From: Sandarakinorhabdus cyanobacteriorum
GTDB taxonomy: Bacteria; Pseudomonadota; Alphaproteobacteria; Sphingomonadales; Sphingomonadaceae
Length of the DNA: 64,000 bases
Direction of reading: 5' to 3'
NCBI RefSeq assembly: GCF_002251755.1
Contig: NZ_NOXT01000115.1
Coordinates: 1-64,000, forward strand
Part shown: in pieces, positions 17,951 to 27,237 of the stretch
How the letters are laid out: every line of letters begins with the position of its first letter
How positions within the stretch are numbered: the first letter of the stretch is position 1
Notes under the pieces: generated by a model
Seen by the model: only the letters and a program-made list of their open reading frames with translations
What the model was told of the DNA's origin: nothing
Databases searched by the model: none
Made by a program: the position numbers and the translations under genes

Positions 17951-18805
17951 GTGAAAATAGGCCGAAGGCGTCATGCCCATATAGGCCTTGAACTCACGGT
18001 TGAAGTGCGGCTGGTCGAAGTAACTGCCGTCGAGCAGCGTGGCCAGCGGTTGATCCAGCCGGTCGCCAATATCGGCCAGCGTGCGCAGGAAGCGCTGGCG
18101 GCGCAACAGCCGCTTGGGGGGGAAGCCGAACACCCGCTGGCACAGGCGCGCCAGGGTGCGCTCGTTCAGGCCCAGGCTGGCGGCGAAATCATGGGCGGTG
18201 CCGATCTCGCCATCCACCAGCGCCGCCTCCACCGCGGCGATCAGCGGGTCTGGCGGCGGCGCGGCAGCCGCGCGGCCGGTGAAAAACCCATCGAGCAACG
18301 CCACCGAAGCGGACCAGTCCGCTGTTTGGAATTGCTGCCACAACTGGTCAGCCGCCGCCCCATACACATGGCCCAGATCGCACACCCGGTTGGCATGGCG
18401 GTCCGCCGGCTCGCCGATCAGCTGTGCCCAGCCAAGCGCGGTCAGCCCGATCCCCAGGCTGGCGGCATCGCCCGGTGTGCGCACCATGCCGGTGCGGTCG
18501 GTCGGCCCGAACAGGCTGGCGCGTTCCGGCATCGGATCGTTGCAGCCCGGCCGTGTCACCGTCCACTGGCCGCGGATCGAAAAGCGGATATTGCCCCATT
18601 CGGGGTGCAGATAATCCTCCAGCGGGGCGGGGGCGACCACCCGGTAATAGGTGGTGATCAGCGGCCGCAGCGCCGGCGCCGGCAGGGCAAAGCACACCTG
18701 TGGTTCGGCTGGCGCTGCCGCCAGCGGCTGGGATTGCCGGGCCGGCGCAAGCGCCGCCCCTTCGTCAAGCGCTCCACGCGCCACCCGTGCCAGCATCATG
18801 TTCAT
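17858..18805 (-). CDS. AraC-family transcriptional regulator
   Basis: A 315-residue regulator. The C-terminal ~100 residues hold two helix-turn-helix motifs: AHDFAASLGLNERTLARLCQRVFG, then ADIGDRLDQPLATLLDGSYFDQPHFNREFKAYMGMTPSAYF. The N-terminal part is a ligand or dimerisation domain of the type FALPAPALRPLITTYYRV. I start at the ATG at 18805, preceded by a run of G at a suitable distance; an upstream open stretch is probably not translated. It lies 73 bases after a same-strand SDR gene and is convergent with the broken PEP-CTERM gene, which its 3' end overlaps by about 90 bases. It may control the SDR and the TonB receptor. Confidence 0.85.
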   Translation of the reverse strand: MNMMLARVARGALDEGAALAPARQSQPLAAAPAEPQVCFALPAPALRPLITTYYRVVAPAPLEDYLHPEWGNIRFSIRGQWTVTRPGCNDPMPERASLFGPTDRTGMVRTPGDAASLGIGLTALGWAQLIGEPADRHANRVCDLGHVYGAAADQLWQQFQTADWSASVALLDGFFTGRAAAAPPPDPLIAAVEAALVDGEIGTAHDFAASLGLNERTLARLCQRVFGFPPKRLLRRQRFLRTLADIGDRLDQPLATLLDGSYFDQPHFNREFKAYMGMTPSAYFHSPRQIMRRAAVERMRTAGAMVQGLHHMKAD

Positions 18806-18878
18806 CGCGACCCCCCTTGTTGATGCAACACTGGGCGTCCGGGTGGCGGCTGCGATCCCCCTTTTGATTACTCCTGGC

Positions 18879-19652
18879 TCACATCGCGCTGATGCCGCCA
18901 TCCACATAAAGGCCATGGCCGGTCACCATCTTGGCCTCGTCACTGGCCAGATAGACGGCGGCCCAGGCAATATCATCGGGTTCGCCCACGGCCCCCAGCG
19001 GGATCTGGCGGCCCAGCTTGGCCAGGCCCGCCTCGCGGCCCAGCGCGCTTGTGATGCCATCCAGGATCGGCGTGTCGATGAACACCGGGTGGATGCTGTT
19101 GCAGGTGATGCGATATTGCTGCTTCGCGCAATGCAGCGCCACCGATTTGGTCAGGTGGCGCACGGCGGCCTTGGCGCTGTTGTAGGCGGCCGAATTGTGC
19201 GCCGCGATCACGCCGGCGATGCTGGACAGGTTGATGATGCTGCCGCGCACCCCGGTTTCGCGCACGGTGCGGGCCATCACCGGCAACGACAGCTTGCAGC
19301 CCAGGAACACGCTGTCCAGATCGATCGAATGCACGCGCTTCCAGGTGTCGAAATCGGTGGCTTCCACGGTCGATCCACCCGCGATGCCGGCATTGTTGAC
19401 CAGCACATGGAACCCGCCCCATTTTTCTTCGGCAAAGGCGATGGCGGCGGCCCAGTCATCCGGGCTGGTCACATCATGGCGGCAGGCCACGGCGGCATCC
19501 CCGATGCTGGCCGCCACCGCCTTCACCCCGGCCTCGTTGATGTCGGTCAGCACCAGGCGGGCGCCTTCCTGCGCCATGCGCCGGGCCATCGCCTCGCCCA
19601 GCCCCTGTGCGGCGCCGGTGATCAGCGCGATCTTGCCTGCCAGACGGTTCAT
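18879..19652 (-). CDS. Short-chain dehydrogenase/reductase
   Basis: A 257-residue classical SDR, NAD(P)-dependent alcohol/ketone oxidoreductase. The coenzyme motif TGAAQGLG lies at residues 12-19, with Asp37 (LTDIN) suggesting NAD(H). The NNAG motif is at 86-89 and the catalytic set is Ser143/144, Tyr157 and Lys161. The C-terminal GHGLYVDGG is standard. It resembles cyclopentanol- or hydroxysteroid-dehydrogenase relatives, but the substrate cannot be decided. It is divergent from a TonB receptor across a 224-bp region containing a perfect 18-bp palindrome. Confidence 0.88.
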   Translation of the reverse strand: MNRLAGKIALITGAAQGLGEAMARRMAQEGARLVLTDINEAGVKAVAASIGDAAVACRHDVTSPDDWAAAIAFAEEKWGGFHVLVNNAGIAGGSTVEATDFDTWKRVHSIDLDSVFLGCKLSLPVMARTVRETGVRGSIINLSSIAGVIAAHNSAAYNSAKAAVRHLTKSVALHCAKQQYRITCNSIHPVFIDTPILDGITSALGREAGLAKLGRQIPLGAVGEPDDIAWAAVYLASDEAKMVTGHGLYVDGGISAM

Positions 19653-19759
19653 GCGTGTCTCTCCCCAGATGGTCTTTGCCGCACGCTGCCCCGGCTGGCG
19701 GCCCGGCGCAACCTCTCAACTGCACTGCCAGTGTGACACGTGTGCAACACAGGCCGATG

Positions 19760-19777
19760 TTTGCGTGCGCACGCAAA
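19760..19777. promoter_or_regulatory. Perfect 18-bp palindrome between divergent SDR and TonB-receptor genes
   Basis: TTTGCGTGCGCACGCAAA is a perfect palindrome about 100 bases before each start codon. A CACTTT-N11-AAAGTG dyad follows within 25 bases. The central position suggests an operator for a regulator of both genes; the binder is unknown, with the nearby AraC protein only one candidate. Confidence 0.45.
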
Positions 19778-19876
19778 TGTCGCACTTTCACAAGCGTGCA
19801 AAGTGGGTTAGCATTTCCTGTCACAAATTTGAGCCGGACTCCACCGGCCAGTCGCATCACCACTTGGGAGATTGTC

Positions 19877-22612
19877 ATGCGCCAATTGCTGCTTGCCACC
19901 ACCGCCGCCCTGCTGCTGCCTGCCGCCGCCCTGGCGCAAGAGGCGCAGCCGGCGCAGACCGCGCAGGACGATGTGGTGGAATCGGGTGAAATCATCGTCA
20001 CGGCCACCCGCCGCTCCGAAGGCCTGTCGAAGATCCCGATCGCGGTCACGGCCGTCACCATGGAACAGCTGCGCAATTCGGGTGGCAACGACATCCGCCA
20101 GATCGCCCAGCTGGCGCCGTCGCTGCTGGTGTCGTCGGCCACCAACGAATCCAACGGCGCGGCGCGTGTGCGCGGCATCGGCACCGTCGGCGAGAACCCG
20201 GGCCTCGAAAGCTCGGTCGCGGTGTTCATCGATGGCGTCTATCGCAGCCGCACCGGCGTTGGCCTCACCGATCTGGGCGAGCTGGAGCGGATTGAAATCC
20301 TGCGCGGCCCGCAGGGCACGCTGTTCGGGCGCAACGCCTCGGCGGGTCTGATCAGCATCACCACCGCCCAGCCCAAGTTCGAATTTGGCGGCATCGTCGA
20401 AGCCACCTACGGCAACTACGACAACAAGCGCCTGATGGGCAGCCTGACCGGCCCCATCCTGGGTGACAAGCTGGCCTTCCGCATCGATGGCCTGTGGAAC
20501 GAGCGTGACGGCTTCCTGCGCGATGTCGTGTCGGGCCGCACGCTCGCCGATCGCAACCGCTGGCTGCTGCGCGGCCAATTGCTGGCCAAGCCGACCGAGG
20601 ATCTGACCATCCGCATCATCGGCGATTACAACAGCAAGGACGAGGAATGCTGCGGCGCCGCCTTCCTGCCGGCCAACAATCTGGTGCGCGACGCCCAGGG
20701 CAATGTGAACACGACACCCAGCACCATCCTGGGCATCGTGCGCGGGTTGGGCGGCACCATCCCGCTGCCCACCGATGGCAGCCGGTTTGTCCGCGACACC
20801 GCCATCACCCGTGGTGAAGGCTATTTCCAGGCCACGCGCGATTGGGGCCTGTCTGGCGAAGTCAACTGGGCGCTGGGCGGTGTGAACCTCACCTCCATCA
20901 CCGCCTATCGCCAGTTCAAGAACAAGGCTGGCCAGGATCTCGACTTCAACAGCCTCGATATCCTGCGCCGCCGCGATCAGGACCGCAAATTCAGCACCTT
21001 CACCCAGGAACTGCGTCTGCAGGGCACCGCCTTCAACGATCGGCTCGACTGGCTGGTGGGTGCCTATTACGCCGATGAAATCCTGTCGGCCGATGATGAT
21101 GGGAAATATGGCAACGACTATGAACGCTATGCCAACTGTGTGCTGGCCGATACATTTGCCCGTGCCACCGGCCAATTGGGCCTGATCAACACGGCGGACA
21201 GCAGCTGCTTCAACCGGCCGCTCGCCGCGGGCCTTGCCAGTGCCATCGGCGGCTCCACCGGTGCCCAGATCGCGGCGCTGTCGGGGCAGGGTGCCCTTAT
21301 CCCCGGCCGGCCGATCGATACGCGTGGCGGCTTCTACAACATCGCCTCGCAGATCGGTTATGTCACCCCGGCCGGCCAGAATCTGATGAATGGCACCGGC
21401 GTCGTGAACAATGAATTCCGCCAGCGCAGCCGCAACTATGCCTTCTTCACCCACAATGTGATCAAGCTGATCCCGGACAAGCTGAGCCTGACGCTGGGCC
21501 TGCGGTACACCAACGAGCAGAAGTTCCTCGACACGCGGTTCAACGCCAACAACGGCTTCTGCGCCGCCCTGCGCGCCTCGCCGCTGGCGGCGCTGGCCAA
21601 CCTGCCGTGCGTGGTCAATGGCACCGCCGGCCCCGGTTTCAACCGCACCGCTCCGGGCGCCACCCTGAACGAGGATCGCGTGACCGGCACCGCCGTGCTC
21701 ACCTTCACGCCCAGCCGCGAGGTGCTCACCTACCTGTCCTACTCGCGTGGCTACAAGGCGGGTGGCTTCAACCTCGACACCTCGGCACTGGTGGCCAACA
21801 ATCCGCGGCCGACCGATCTGCTGTTCAATGCCGAAGATGTGGACGCCTATGAAATCGGTGCCAAGCTGAACTTCAAGGGTTTCCGCCTCAATGCCGCGCT
21901 GTTCTATCAGGAATTCAGCAATTTCCAGCTGAACACCTTCAACGGCGTGAACTTTGAGGTGGCCAATGTCGGCGGCTGCCAGGATGATCTGGGCGGGCGG
22001 GATCGCGATCTCACCGCCGGCAATTCCACCTGCCCGGCCGATCGCGTCGGCCCCGGCCTGATCTCCAAGGGCATCGAACTGGAAGCCTTCCTCAACCCGG
22101 TGCGGCACGTCAACATCGGCCTTGGCTATACCTATGCCGAAAGCCGCTATGCCCGGAACATGACCGGCACCAACGGCAGCAGCCTGGCGCCCACGCTGTT
22201 CCAGCTGCCGGGTCAGTTGCTGTCCAATGCCTCGCCGCATGTGGTGACCACCAGCTTCAGCTGGACGCCGCCGATCAACGACACGCTGTCGGCGCTGGTC
22301 TATGTCGATTATCGCTACATGTCGAAGTTCAACACCGGTTCCGATCTGGATTTCGAAAAGGAAGAGCCGGGCTTTGGCGTGATGAACGCGCGGCTTGGCC
22401 TCTATGGCAAGGATCGCATCTGGGGCGTTGAGTTCTGGGCGCAGAATCTGCTGAACACCCAATATGCCCAGGTTTCGGCGGATGCGCCGCTGCAGGGCGG
22501 GGCGACCTTCCGCCAGGTGGCCCGCGGCTTCGCGCCCAATGCCAACGGCCTGTTCATCGCTTTCCCGGGCGAGCCGCGTACCTATGGCATCACCCTGCGC
22601 AGCATGTTCTGA
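19877..22612 (+). CDS. TonB-dependent outer-membrane receptor
   Basis: A 911-residue outer-membrane transporter. The ATG at 19877 has GGGAG six bases upstream and a signal peptide ending LPAAALAQ. A TonB-box-like EIIVTATRR is followed by the plug domain (IPIAVTAV; VAVFIDGVYRSRTG; ERIEILRGPQGTLFGRNASA), then the 22-strand barrel, ending in a C-terminal aromatic (RSMF). The substrate is not evident; this subgroup is expanded in sphingomonads and is often linked to uptake of large or hydrophobic compounds rather than siderophores. Divergent from an SDR gene; two hairpins follow the stop. Confidence 0.93.
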   Translation: MRQLLLATTAALLLPAAALAQEAQPAQTAQDDVVESGEIIVTATRRSEGLSKIPIAVTAVTMEQLRNSGGNDIRQIAQLAPSLLVSSATNESNGAARVRGIGTVGENPGLESSVAVFIDGVYRSRTGVGLTDLGELERIEILRGPQGTLFGRNASAGLISITTAQPKFEFGGIVEATYGNYDNKRLMGSLTGPILGDKLAFRIDGLWNERDGFLRDVVSGRTLADRNRWLLRGQLLAKPTEDLTIRIIGDYNSKDEECCGAAFLPANNLVRDAQGNVNTTPSTILGIVRGLGGTIPLPTDGSRFVRDTAITRGEGYFQATRDWGLSGEVNWALGGVNLTSITAYRQFKNKAGQDLDFNSLDILRRRDQDRKFSTFTQELRLQGTAFNDRLDWLVGAYYADEILSADDDGKYGNDYERYANCVLADTFARATGQLGLINTADSSCFNRPLAAGLASAIGGSTGAQIAALSGQGALIPGRPIDTRGGFYNIASQIGYVTPAGQNLMNGTGVVNNEFRQRSRNYAFFTHNVIKLIPDKLSLTLGLRYTNEQKFLDTRFNANNGFCAALRASPLAALANLPCVVNGTAGPGFNRTAPGATLNEDRVTGTAVLTFTPSREVLTYLSYSRGYKAGGFNLDTSALVANNPRPTDLLFNAEDVDAYEIGAKLNFKGFRLNAALFYQEFSNFQLNTFNGVNFEVANVGGCQDDLGGRDRDLTAGNSTCPADRVGPGLISKGIELEAFLNPVRHVNIGLGYTYAESRYARNMTGTNGSSLAPTLFQLPGQLLSNASPHVVTTSFSWTPPINDTLSALVYVDYRYMSKFNTGSDLDFEKEEPGFGVMNARLGLYGKDRIWGVEFWAQNLLNTQYAQVSADAPLQGGATFRQVARGFAPNANGLFIAFPGEPRTYGITLRSMF

Positions 22613-22626
22613 TCGCCACCGGGCGC

Positions 22627-22704
22627 GAAAATAGCGCAGCTATTTTCCGACTCCGGCAAGATCGGCCAGCGACAAAAAAGGGCGGCCCCAACAGGCCGCC
22701 CTTT
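22627..22704. terminator. Two hairpins after the TonB receptor; the second is a bidirectional terminator
   Basis: First hairpin: GAAAATAGC/GCTATTTTC (22627-22635, 22639-22647), perfect, three-base loop. Second: AAAGGGCGGCC/GGCCGCCCTTT (22677-22687, 22694-22704), perfect, six-base loop, flanked by an A-run on the left and T-rich sequence on the right. The second has the form of a Rho-independent terminator usable from both directions. It ends the TonB-receptor transcript before def. Confidence 0.8.
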
Positions 22705-22830
22705 CTTTGTGTCGTCTGACGGCGCGGCTTTGCCGCGACGGCCCTCTGCCGCGACGCCCTTGCTTCCTTCTTCCTTCCCCAGAACCCCCAACCCTTGACG
22801 CCAACCCCCGACCGCCATACCTCGCAGCCC

Positions 22831-23382
22831 ATGGCCATCCTCCCCATCATCGAAACGCCCGATCCGCGCCTGAAGCAGATCAGCAAGCCGGTCGAGACCG
22901 TCACCGACGCGCATCGCACCCTGATCGCCGACATGTTCGAAACGATGTATGACGCGCCGGGCATCGGCCTTGCCGCCATCCAGGTCGGCGTGGCCGAACG
23001 CATCCTGGTGATCGATCTGCAGCCCGAAGAAGACGGCACGCCCGATGATGCCCGCCCCGAAGACATCAAGCGCATGCGCGAACCGCGGGTGTTCATCAAT
23101 CCCGAGATCACCTGGGAATCGCCCGAACTGTCGGTCTATTCCGAAGGCTGTTTGTCGGTGCCCGAAATGTACGCCGATGTGCAGCGCCCGGCCCGCATCC
23201 GGGTGACATGGCTCGATGAACAAGGCCAGGCCCATGATGAGGAGCTGGACGGCCTGCTCGCCACCTGCCTGCAGCATGAGATGGACCATCTGAACGGCGT
23301 GCTGTTCATCGATCACCTCAGCAAGCTGAAGCGCGACATGCTGCTGAAGAAGCTGGAAAAACTCCGCCGCGTCCGGGGTTGA
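22831..23382 (+). CDS. def: Peptide deformylase
   Basis: Removes the formyl group from the N-terminal methionine of nascent proteins. The 183-residue metalloenzyme has all three motifs: [18 protein letters not shown] (metal Cys) and QHEMDHLNG (HExxH-type His ligands and catalytic Glu). I start at the ATG at 22831 before the typical [12 protein letters not shown]; 12 further residues upstream are open but atypical. It stands alone, between a terminator and a convergent SDR gene. Confidence 0.95.
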   Translation: MAILPIIETPDPRLKQISKPVETVTDAHRTLIADMFETMYDAPGIGLAAIQVGVAERILVIDLQPEEDGTPDDARPEDIKRMREPRVFINPEITWESPELSVYSEGCLSVPEMYADVQRPARIRVTWLDEQGQAHDEELDGLLATCLQHEMDHLNGVLFIDHLSKLKRDMLLKKLEKLRRVRG

Positions 23383-23410
23383 AGCTCCTCCCCCAGAAGG
23401 GGATGATCAT

Positions 23411-24085
23411 TCACCGCTTCAGCGCATCCAGGATCATCCGCGCCGCATCCTCCGGCGGCTTCACCTTGGCCGGGTCTTCGCCCGGATAGGCGCGGGCGCG
23501 CATCGTGGTGCGGGTGGCGCCGGGATCGATGATGTGGGTGCGGATCTGGCTGATGTTGCCAACCTCGGCGCCATAGGTGGCGACCAGATTCTCAAGCGCC
23601 GCCTTGGTCGCGGCATAGCCGCCCCAATAGGCGCGCGGCTTGGACCCGACCGAGGAGGTGACCGCCACCACATCGCCGGCCGCCGACTGGCGCAGCCAGG
23701 GATCAAATGCCGCCAGCAACCGCCAGTTCGCCGTCAGGTTGATGGCGATCAGCTTGTCCCACTCCTTGCGGTCCAGGTGGGGCACAGGGGCCAGTGTGCC
23801 GAGCTGCGCCGCATTCAGGATCAGCGCGTCGAGCCGGCCCCAGCGCGCACCGACGGCGTTGCCCAGCCGGTCGATGGCATCAAGATCATTCAGGTCAAAG
23901 GGCGCGATGGTGGCGGTGCCGCCGGCGGCATGGATCCTGTCATCCACCTGGCCCAGCGCGCCTTCGCTGCGGGCGGTGAGGATGACATGCCAGCCTTCGG
24001 CGGCCAGCAATTCGGCAGTCGCCGCGCCAATGCCACGGCTGGCCCCGGTGACGAGGGCGATCTTCTTGTCGGTCGTGTCGGTCAT
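23411..24085 (-). CDS. Short-chain dehydrogenase/reductase
   Basis: A 224-residue SDR. TGASRGIG at residues 13-20 binds the cofactor; Arg39 in LTARS points to NADP(H). NAAQ replaces the usual NNAG at about 91. The catalytic set is Ser144/145, Tyr157, Lys161. The protein is short and ends soon after the Rossmann fold, with a KPPEDAARMILDALKR helix, as in YciK-like members. The substrate is unknown. A dispersed palindromic repeat lies upstream of its start and downstream of the co-oriented purF. Confidence 0.85.
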   Translation of the reverse strand: MTDTTDKKIALVTGASRGIGAATAELLAAEGWHVILTARSEGALGQVDDRIHAAGGTATIAPFDLNDLDAIDRLGNAVGARWGRLDALILNAAQLGTLAPVPHLDRKEWDKLIAINLTANWRLLAAFDPWLRQSAAGDVVAVTSSVGSKPRAYWGGYAATKAALENLVATYGAEVGNISQIRTHIIDPGATRTTMRARAYPGEDPAKVKPPEDAARMILDALKR

Positions 24086-24125
24086 TGGCGGGCCTTAGGC
24101 TGGGCGGGGCAGGGGGGCAAGCATG

Positions 24126-24258
24126 ATCCTCCCCAAACTTGTTTGGGGAGGGGGACCGCCGGAACGGCGGTGGAGGGGTGTGTGGCGCCAGAGCCCCTCC
24201 GTCTCAGCCCCTCCGCTTCGCTGCGCTCGGCACCTCCCCAAACATGTTTGGGGAGGAC
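24126..24258. repeat. Dispersed palindromic repeat, CTCCCC type (copy 2)
   Basis: About 130 bases bounded by near-perfect inverted ends of the form TCCTCCCCAAAC...GTTTGGGGAGGA. Inside are several smaller GC-rich hairpins. It fills the gap between purF and the SDR gene, both on the minus strand. The ends differ from copies 1 and 4 (AAACTTGTTT in place of CTCT), so it is a separate subtype. Confidence 0.75.
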
Positions 24259-24259
24259 C

Positions 24260-25726
24260 TTAGATCACCCTTTCCGCCAGCAGGCTCAGCTGGTCCGGCA
24301 CCTCCACCTCTTCCTGATCGGTCAGGCGGGTGGGGTAATCGCCGGTGAAGCAGGCATCGCAATATTGCGGGGCATGCTCGTCGCGCACCGGCTCGCCGAC
24401 GGCGCGATACAGGCCGTCGATCGACAGGAAGGCCAGGCTGTCCACCTTGATGAAATCGCGCATGCGCTCGACATCCATCTGCGCGGCCAGCAGCTTGGCG
24501 CGTTCCGGCGTGTCGACCCCATAGAAACAGCTGTGCCGATACGGCGGGCTGGCGATGCGCATGTGCACCTCCTCCGCCCCGGCCTCGCGCAGCATCTGCA
24601 CGATCTTCACGCTGGTGGTGCCGCGCACGATCGAATCATCGATCAGCACGATGCGCTTGCCGGCGATCAGCGCGCGGTTGGCATTGTGCTTCAGCTTCAC
24701 GCCCAGGTTGCGGATCTGGTCGCCGGGCTGGATGAAGGTGCGGCCGATATAATGGCTGCGGATGATGCCCAATTCGAAGGGAATGCCGCTCTCCTGGGCA
24801 TAGCCGATGGCGCCGGGCACGCCGCTGTCCGGCACCGGCACCACCATGTCGGCCTCCACCGGGTTCTCGCGGGCGAGCTCCGCGCCGATGCGCTTGCGCA
24901 CTTCATAAACGCTGCTGCCGTCCATCATCGAATCGGGCCGGCTGAAATAGACATGCTCAAAGATGCAGGGCCGCGCCCGCTGCGGCGCAAACGGCCGGAT
25001 CGAGCGCAGGCCACGCCCGGTGATGATGATCAGCTCGCCTGGCTCCACCGAACGCAGGAAGGTCGCGCCCACCATGTCGAGCGCCACGGTTTCGGAGGCG
25101 AGGATATAGCTATCGCCCAACCGGCCCAGCACGAGCGGCCTGATGCCCAGCGGATCGCGGCAGGCCAGCATGCCCTCGGCGGTGAGGCAGATCAGGCTGT
25201 AGGCGCCCTCCACCCGCTTCAGCGCATCGATGAAACGGTCGAGCAGGGTGCGATAGGACGAGGTGGCGACGAGGTGGATGATCACCTCGGTATCGCTGGT
25301 CGATTGAAAGATCGCGCCGCGCCGCACCAGCTCGCGCCGCAGGGTCATCGCGTTGGAAATATTGCCGTTGTGGGCAACCGAGAAGCCGCCCGATGCCAGT
25401 TCGGCAAACAGCGGCTGCACGTTCCTGAGCGCGGTTTCGCCGGTGGTGGAATAGCGGTTGTGGCCGATGGCGATCTCGCCCTTCAGCTTGTTGATCACCG
25501 CATCATTGTCGAAATTGCCCGCCACATGGCCCATGGCGCGGTGGGTGTGGAAATCCTTGCCATCGAAACTGGTGATGCCGGCGGCTTCCTGGCCGCGGTG
25601 CTGCAGCGCGTGCAGGCCCAGCGCCACCAGCGCGGCGGCACCTTCTGCGCCATAAACGCCGAACACGCCGCATTCCTCGTGGAGATGATCCTGTTCCCAC
25701 GGGTCGGTGGTGAGCATCTGGTCCAT
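24260..25726 (-). CDS. purF: Amidophosphoribosyltransferase
   Basis: First committed step of purine synthesis: transfers the amide of glutamine to PRPP. From the ATG at 25726 the 488-residue precursor has an 18-residue propeptide before Cys19 (ECGVFGVYG), the nucleophile that becomes N-terminal. The glutaminase domain (IGHNRYSTTGE; FSVAHNGNISN) runs to ~residue 240. The PRPP-binding VLIDDSIVRGTTS lies in the phosphoribosyltransferase domain. The C-terminal region has HAPQYCDACFTGDYPT. The frame is open far upstream, but only this start gives the usual propeptide. Confidence 0.95.
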   Translation of the reverse strand: MDQMLTTDPWEQDHLHEECGVFGVYGAEGAAALVALGLHALQHRGQEAAGITSFDGKDFHTHRAMGHVAGNFDNDAVINKLKGEIAIGHNRYSTTGETALRNVQPLFAELASGGFSVAHNGNISNAMTLRRELVRRGAIFQSTSDTEVIIHLVATSSYRTLLDRFIDALKRVEGAYSLICLTAEGMLACRDPLGIRPLVLGRLGDSYILASETVALDMVGATFLRSVEPGELIIITGRGLRSIRPFAPQRARPCIFEHVYFSRPDSMMDGSSVYEVRKRIGAELARENPVEADMVVPVPDSGVPGAIGYAQESGIPFELGIIRSHYIGRTFIQPGDQIRNLGVKLKHNANRALIAGKRIVLIDDSIVRGTTSVKIVQMLREAGAEEVHMRIASPPYRHSCFYGVDTPERAKLLAAQMDVERMRDFIKVDSLAFLSIDGLYRAVGEPVRDEHAPQYCDACFTGDYPTRLTDQEEVEVPDQLSLLAERVI

Positions 25727-25815
25727 GTGGGCGGCCTTTGTCTTTCGGCAGATGCCGCGCCATATAGGTCGGAGCCGGGGCTTTGTCGCCCCCCGTGTTG
25801 TGATGAAAGTGTCAC

Positions 25816-26175
25816 ATGAGCCATTCGCTGGACGAAAGCCTGGAATTCCAACCCCGCTGGGGCGCCGATGGCCTGTTGACGGCCGTCGCCGTGGACGCCC
25901 AATCCGGCGCCGTGTTGATGGTCGCCCACATGAACCCCGATGCGCTGGCCGCCACGCTTGCCACGGGCGAGGCGCATTACTGGAGCCGCAGCCGCCGCGA
26001 ATTGTGGCACAAGGGGGCGACCAGCGGCGCCATCCAGCGCGTGGTCGAAATCCGCGTGGATTGTGACCAGGATTGCCTGCTGCTGCTGGTCGAACCGGCC
26101 GGCCCCGCCTGCCACACCGGCCGGGTGAACTGCTTCTACCGCCGGCTCGATGGCGGGCGGCTGGTGATGCTGTGA
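25816..26175 (+). CDS. hisI: Phosphoribosyl-AMP cyclohydrolase
   Basis: Third step of histidine synthesis: opens the adenine ring of phosphoribosyl-AMP. The 119-residue stand-alone HisI shows the family sequence [41 protein letters not shown] and [14 protein letters not shown], including the zinc-binding cysteines and the acidic metal site. Divergent from purF with a 90-bp gap; overlaps the next start by one base (TGATG). Confidence 0.94.
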   Translation: MSHSLDESLEFQPRWGADGLLTAVAVDAQSGAVLMVAHMNPDALAATLATGEAHYWSRSRRELWHKGATSGAIQRVVEIRVDCDQDCLLLLVEPAGPACHTGRVNCFYRRLDGGRLVML

Positions 26176-26795
26176 TGTTGCCAAGGGTCCTTCTTGCAGG
26201 GGCGACCGGGCTGATAGGCGGTCTGGTGCTGGCGCGCTGCCCCGATGCAATCCCGGTTTCGCGCCGACCCATCCCCGGCCGGCCCGGCGTGGTCGCCGAT
26301 TTTGACGATCTTCCGCCATTGCCCCCGGCCCAGGTCGCGGTCTGCGCGCTCGGCACCACCCGCGCCAAGGCCGGCAGCGACGCCGCCTTCCGCGCCGTCG
26401 ACCACGACGCCGTCCTCGCCTTCGCCCGCGCCGCGCAGGCTGCCGGGGTCACCCACTTCATCCTGGTCAGCAGCGTCGGCGCCAACCCGAAGTCCGGCCT
26501 GCTCTACCCGCGCACCAAGGGCGAAGTGGAGGCAGCCCTGGCCGCCATGGCCTTCACCCGCCTCGACATTCTCCAGCCCGGCCTCCTCATCGGCCCCCGC
26601 AGTGAACGCCGCCCAGTCGAGCGCTTCCTGCAAGCCGCCGCTCCGCTGATGGACCTCGCCCTGCCGCGCCACCTCGGCAGCTTGCCGGCACAGGCAGTCG
26701 CGCAGGCGATCGTAACGCTGACCCAGCGCAGCGAACCCGGCGTCTTCCGCCACACCAACCGCAGCATCTCAGTGAGCGCGGCGACGCTGCGCTGA
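26175..26795 (+). CDS. NAD(P)-binding epimerase-like protein
   Basis: A 206-residue atypical SDR. It starts LLAGATGLIGGLVL with the GATGLIG dinucleotide motif and includes VTHFILVSSVGANPKSGLLYPRTKGEVE, which contains a Y..K pair. The length and the LQPGLLIGPRSERRP region resemble the HTATIP2/TIP30-like oxidoreductase group. The substrate is unknown. It is coupled to hisI by a one-base overlap. Confidence 0.8.
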   Translation: MLPRVLLAGATGLIGGLVLARCPDAIPVSRRPIPGRPGVVADFDDLPPLPPAQVAVCALGTTRAKAGSDAAFRAVDHDAVLAFARAAQAAGVTHFILVSSVGANPKSGLLYPRTKGEVEAALAAMAFTRLDILQPGLLIGPRSERRPVERFLQAAAPLMDLALPRHLGSLPAQAVAQAIVTLTQRSEPGVFRHTNRSISVSAATLR

Positions 26796-26889
26796 CTGTC
26801 TCATGCAATATTGGAACCATTTCAATTGGTTTGCAAGTTGTGGTATTTGGCGATAATATTGGGTTTTAGCAGAAAATAGGGCGTATGCA

Positions 26890-27201
26890 GTGGATTATCT
26901 TTCTGATGAAGATGGAGACTATACCTCTGTCCGAGAGATTCCTTATCGATCACTGGTTAAACTGCTTGCTGCCATTGCGGCTGCTGCTGGGTTGTTTTTC
27001 ATAACGTTTCATTCGGCTGCCTGGATGGTTGGAATGCCAGGACCATTCCTTGGATTCGGGAGCGGCTCGCGATTCCAGGACATAGCCATCAGCAGCTTCG
27101 TAATTTCCGTGTCGGTCTTCCTGTTCTCCCTTTTCGGGTTGGTTGCCCTGAAGATCATGGCCGCCATTGATCGGCTCAATCTCAAGCTAAAGATGCGTTA
27201 G
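26890..27201 (+). CDS. Small two-helix membrane protein, orphan, AT-richer than its surroundings
   Basis: A 103-residue protein with a GTG start and two hydrophobic helices (about 23-45 and 68-92), separated by a glycine/phenylalanine-rich loop (GPFLGFGSGSRF). No family is recognised. The gene and its ~95-base upstream region use visibly more A and T than anything nearby, so recent acquisition or a fast-evolving gene is possible. No mobile element is seen. Confidence 0.55.
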   Translation: MDYLSDEDGDYTSVREIPYRSLVKLLAAIAAAAGLFFITFHSAAWMVGMPGPFLGFGSGSRFQDIAISSFVISVSVFLFSLFGLVALKIMAAIDRLNLKLKMR

Positions 27202-27237
27202 TTCCGCCACAGCAACCGCGCCATCGCCAGCTTGACC

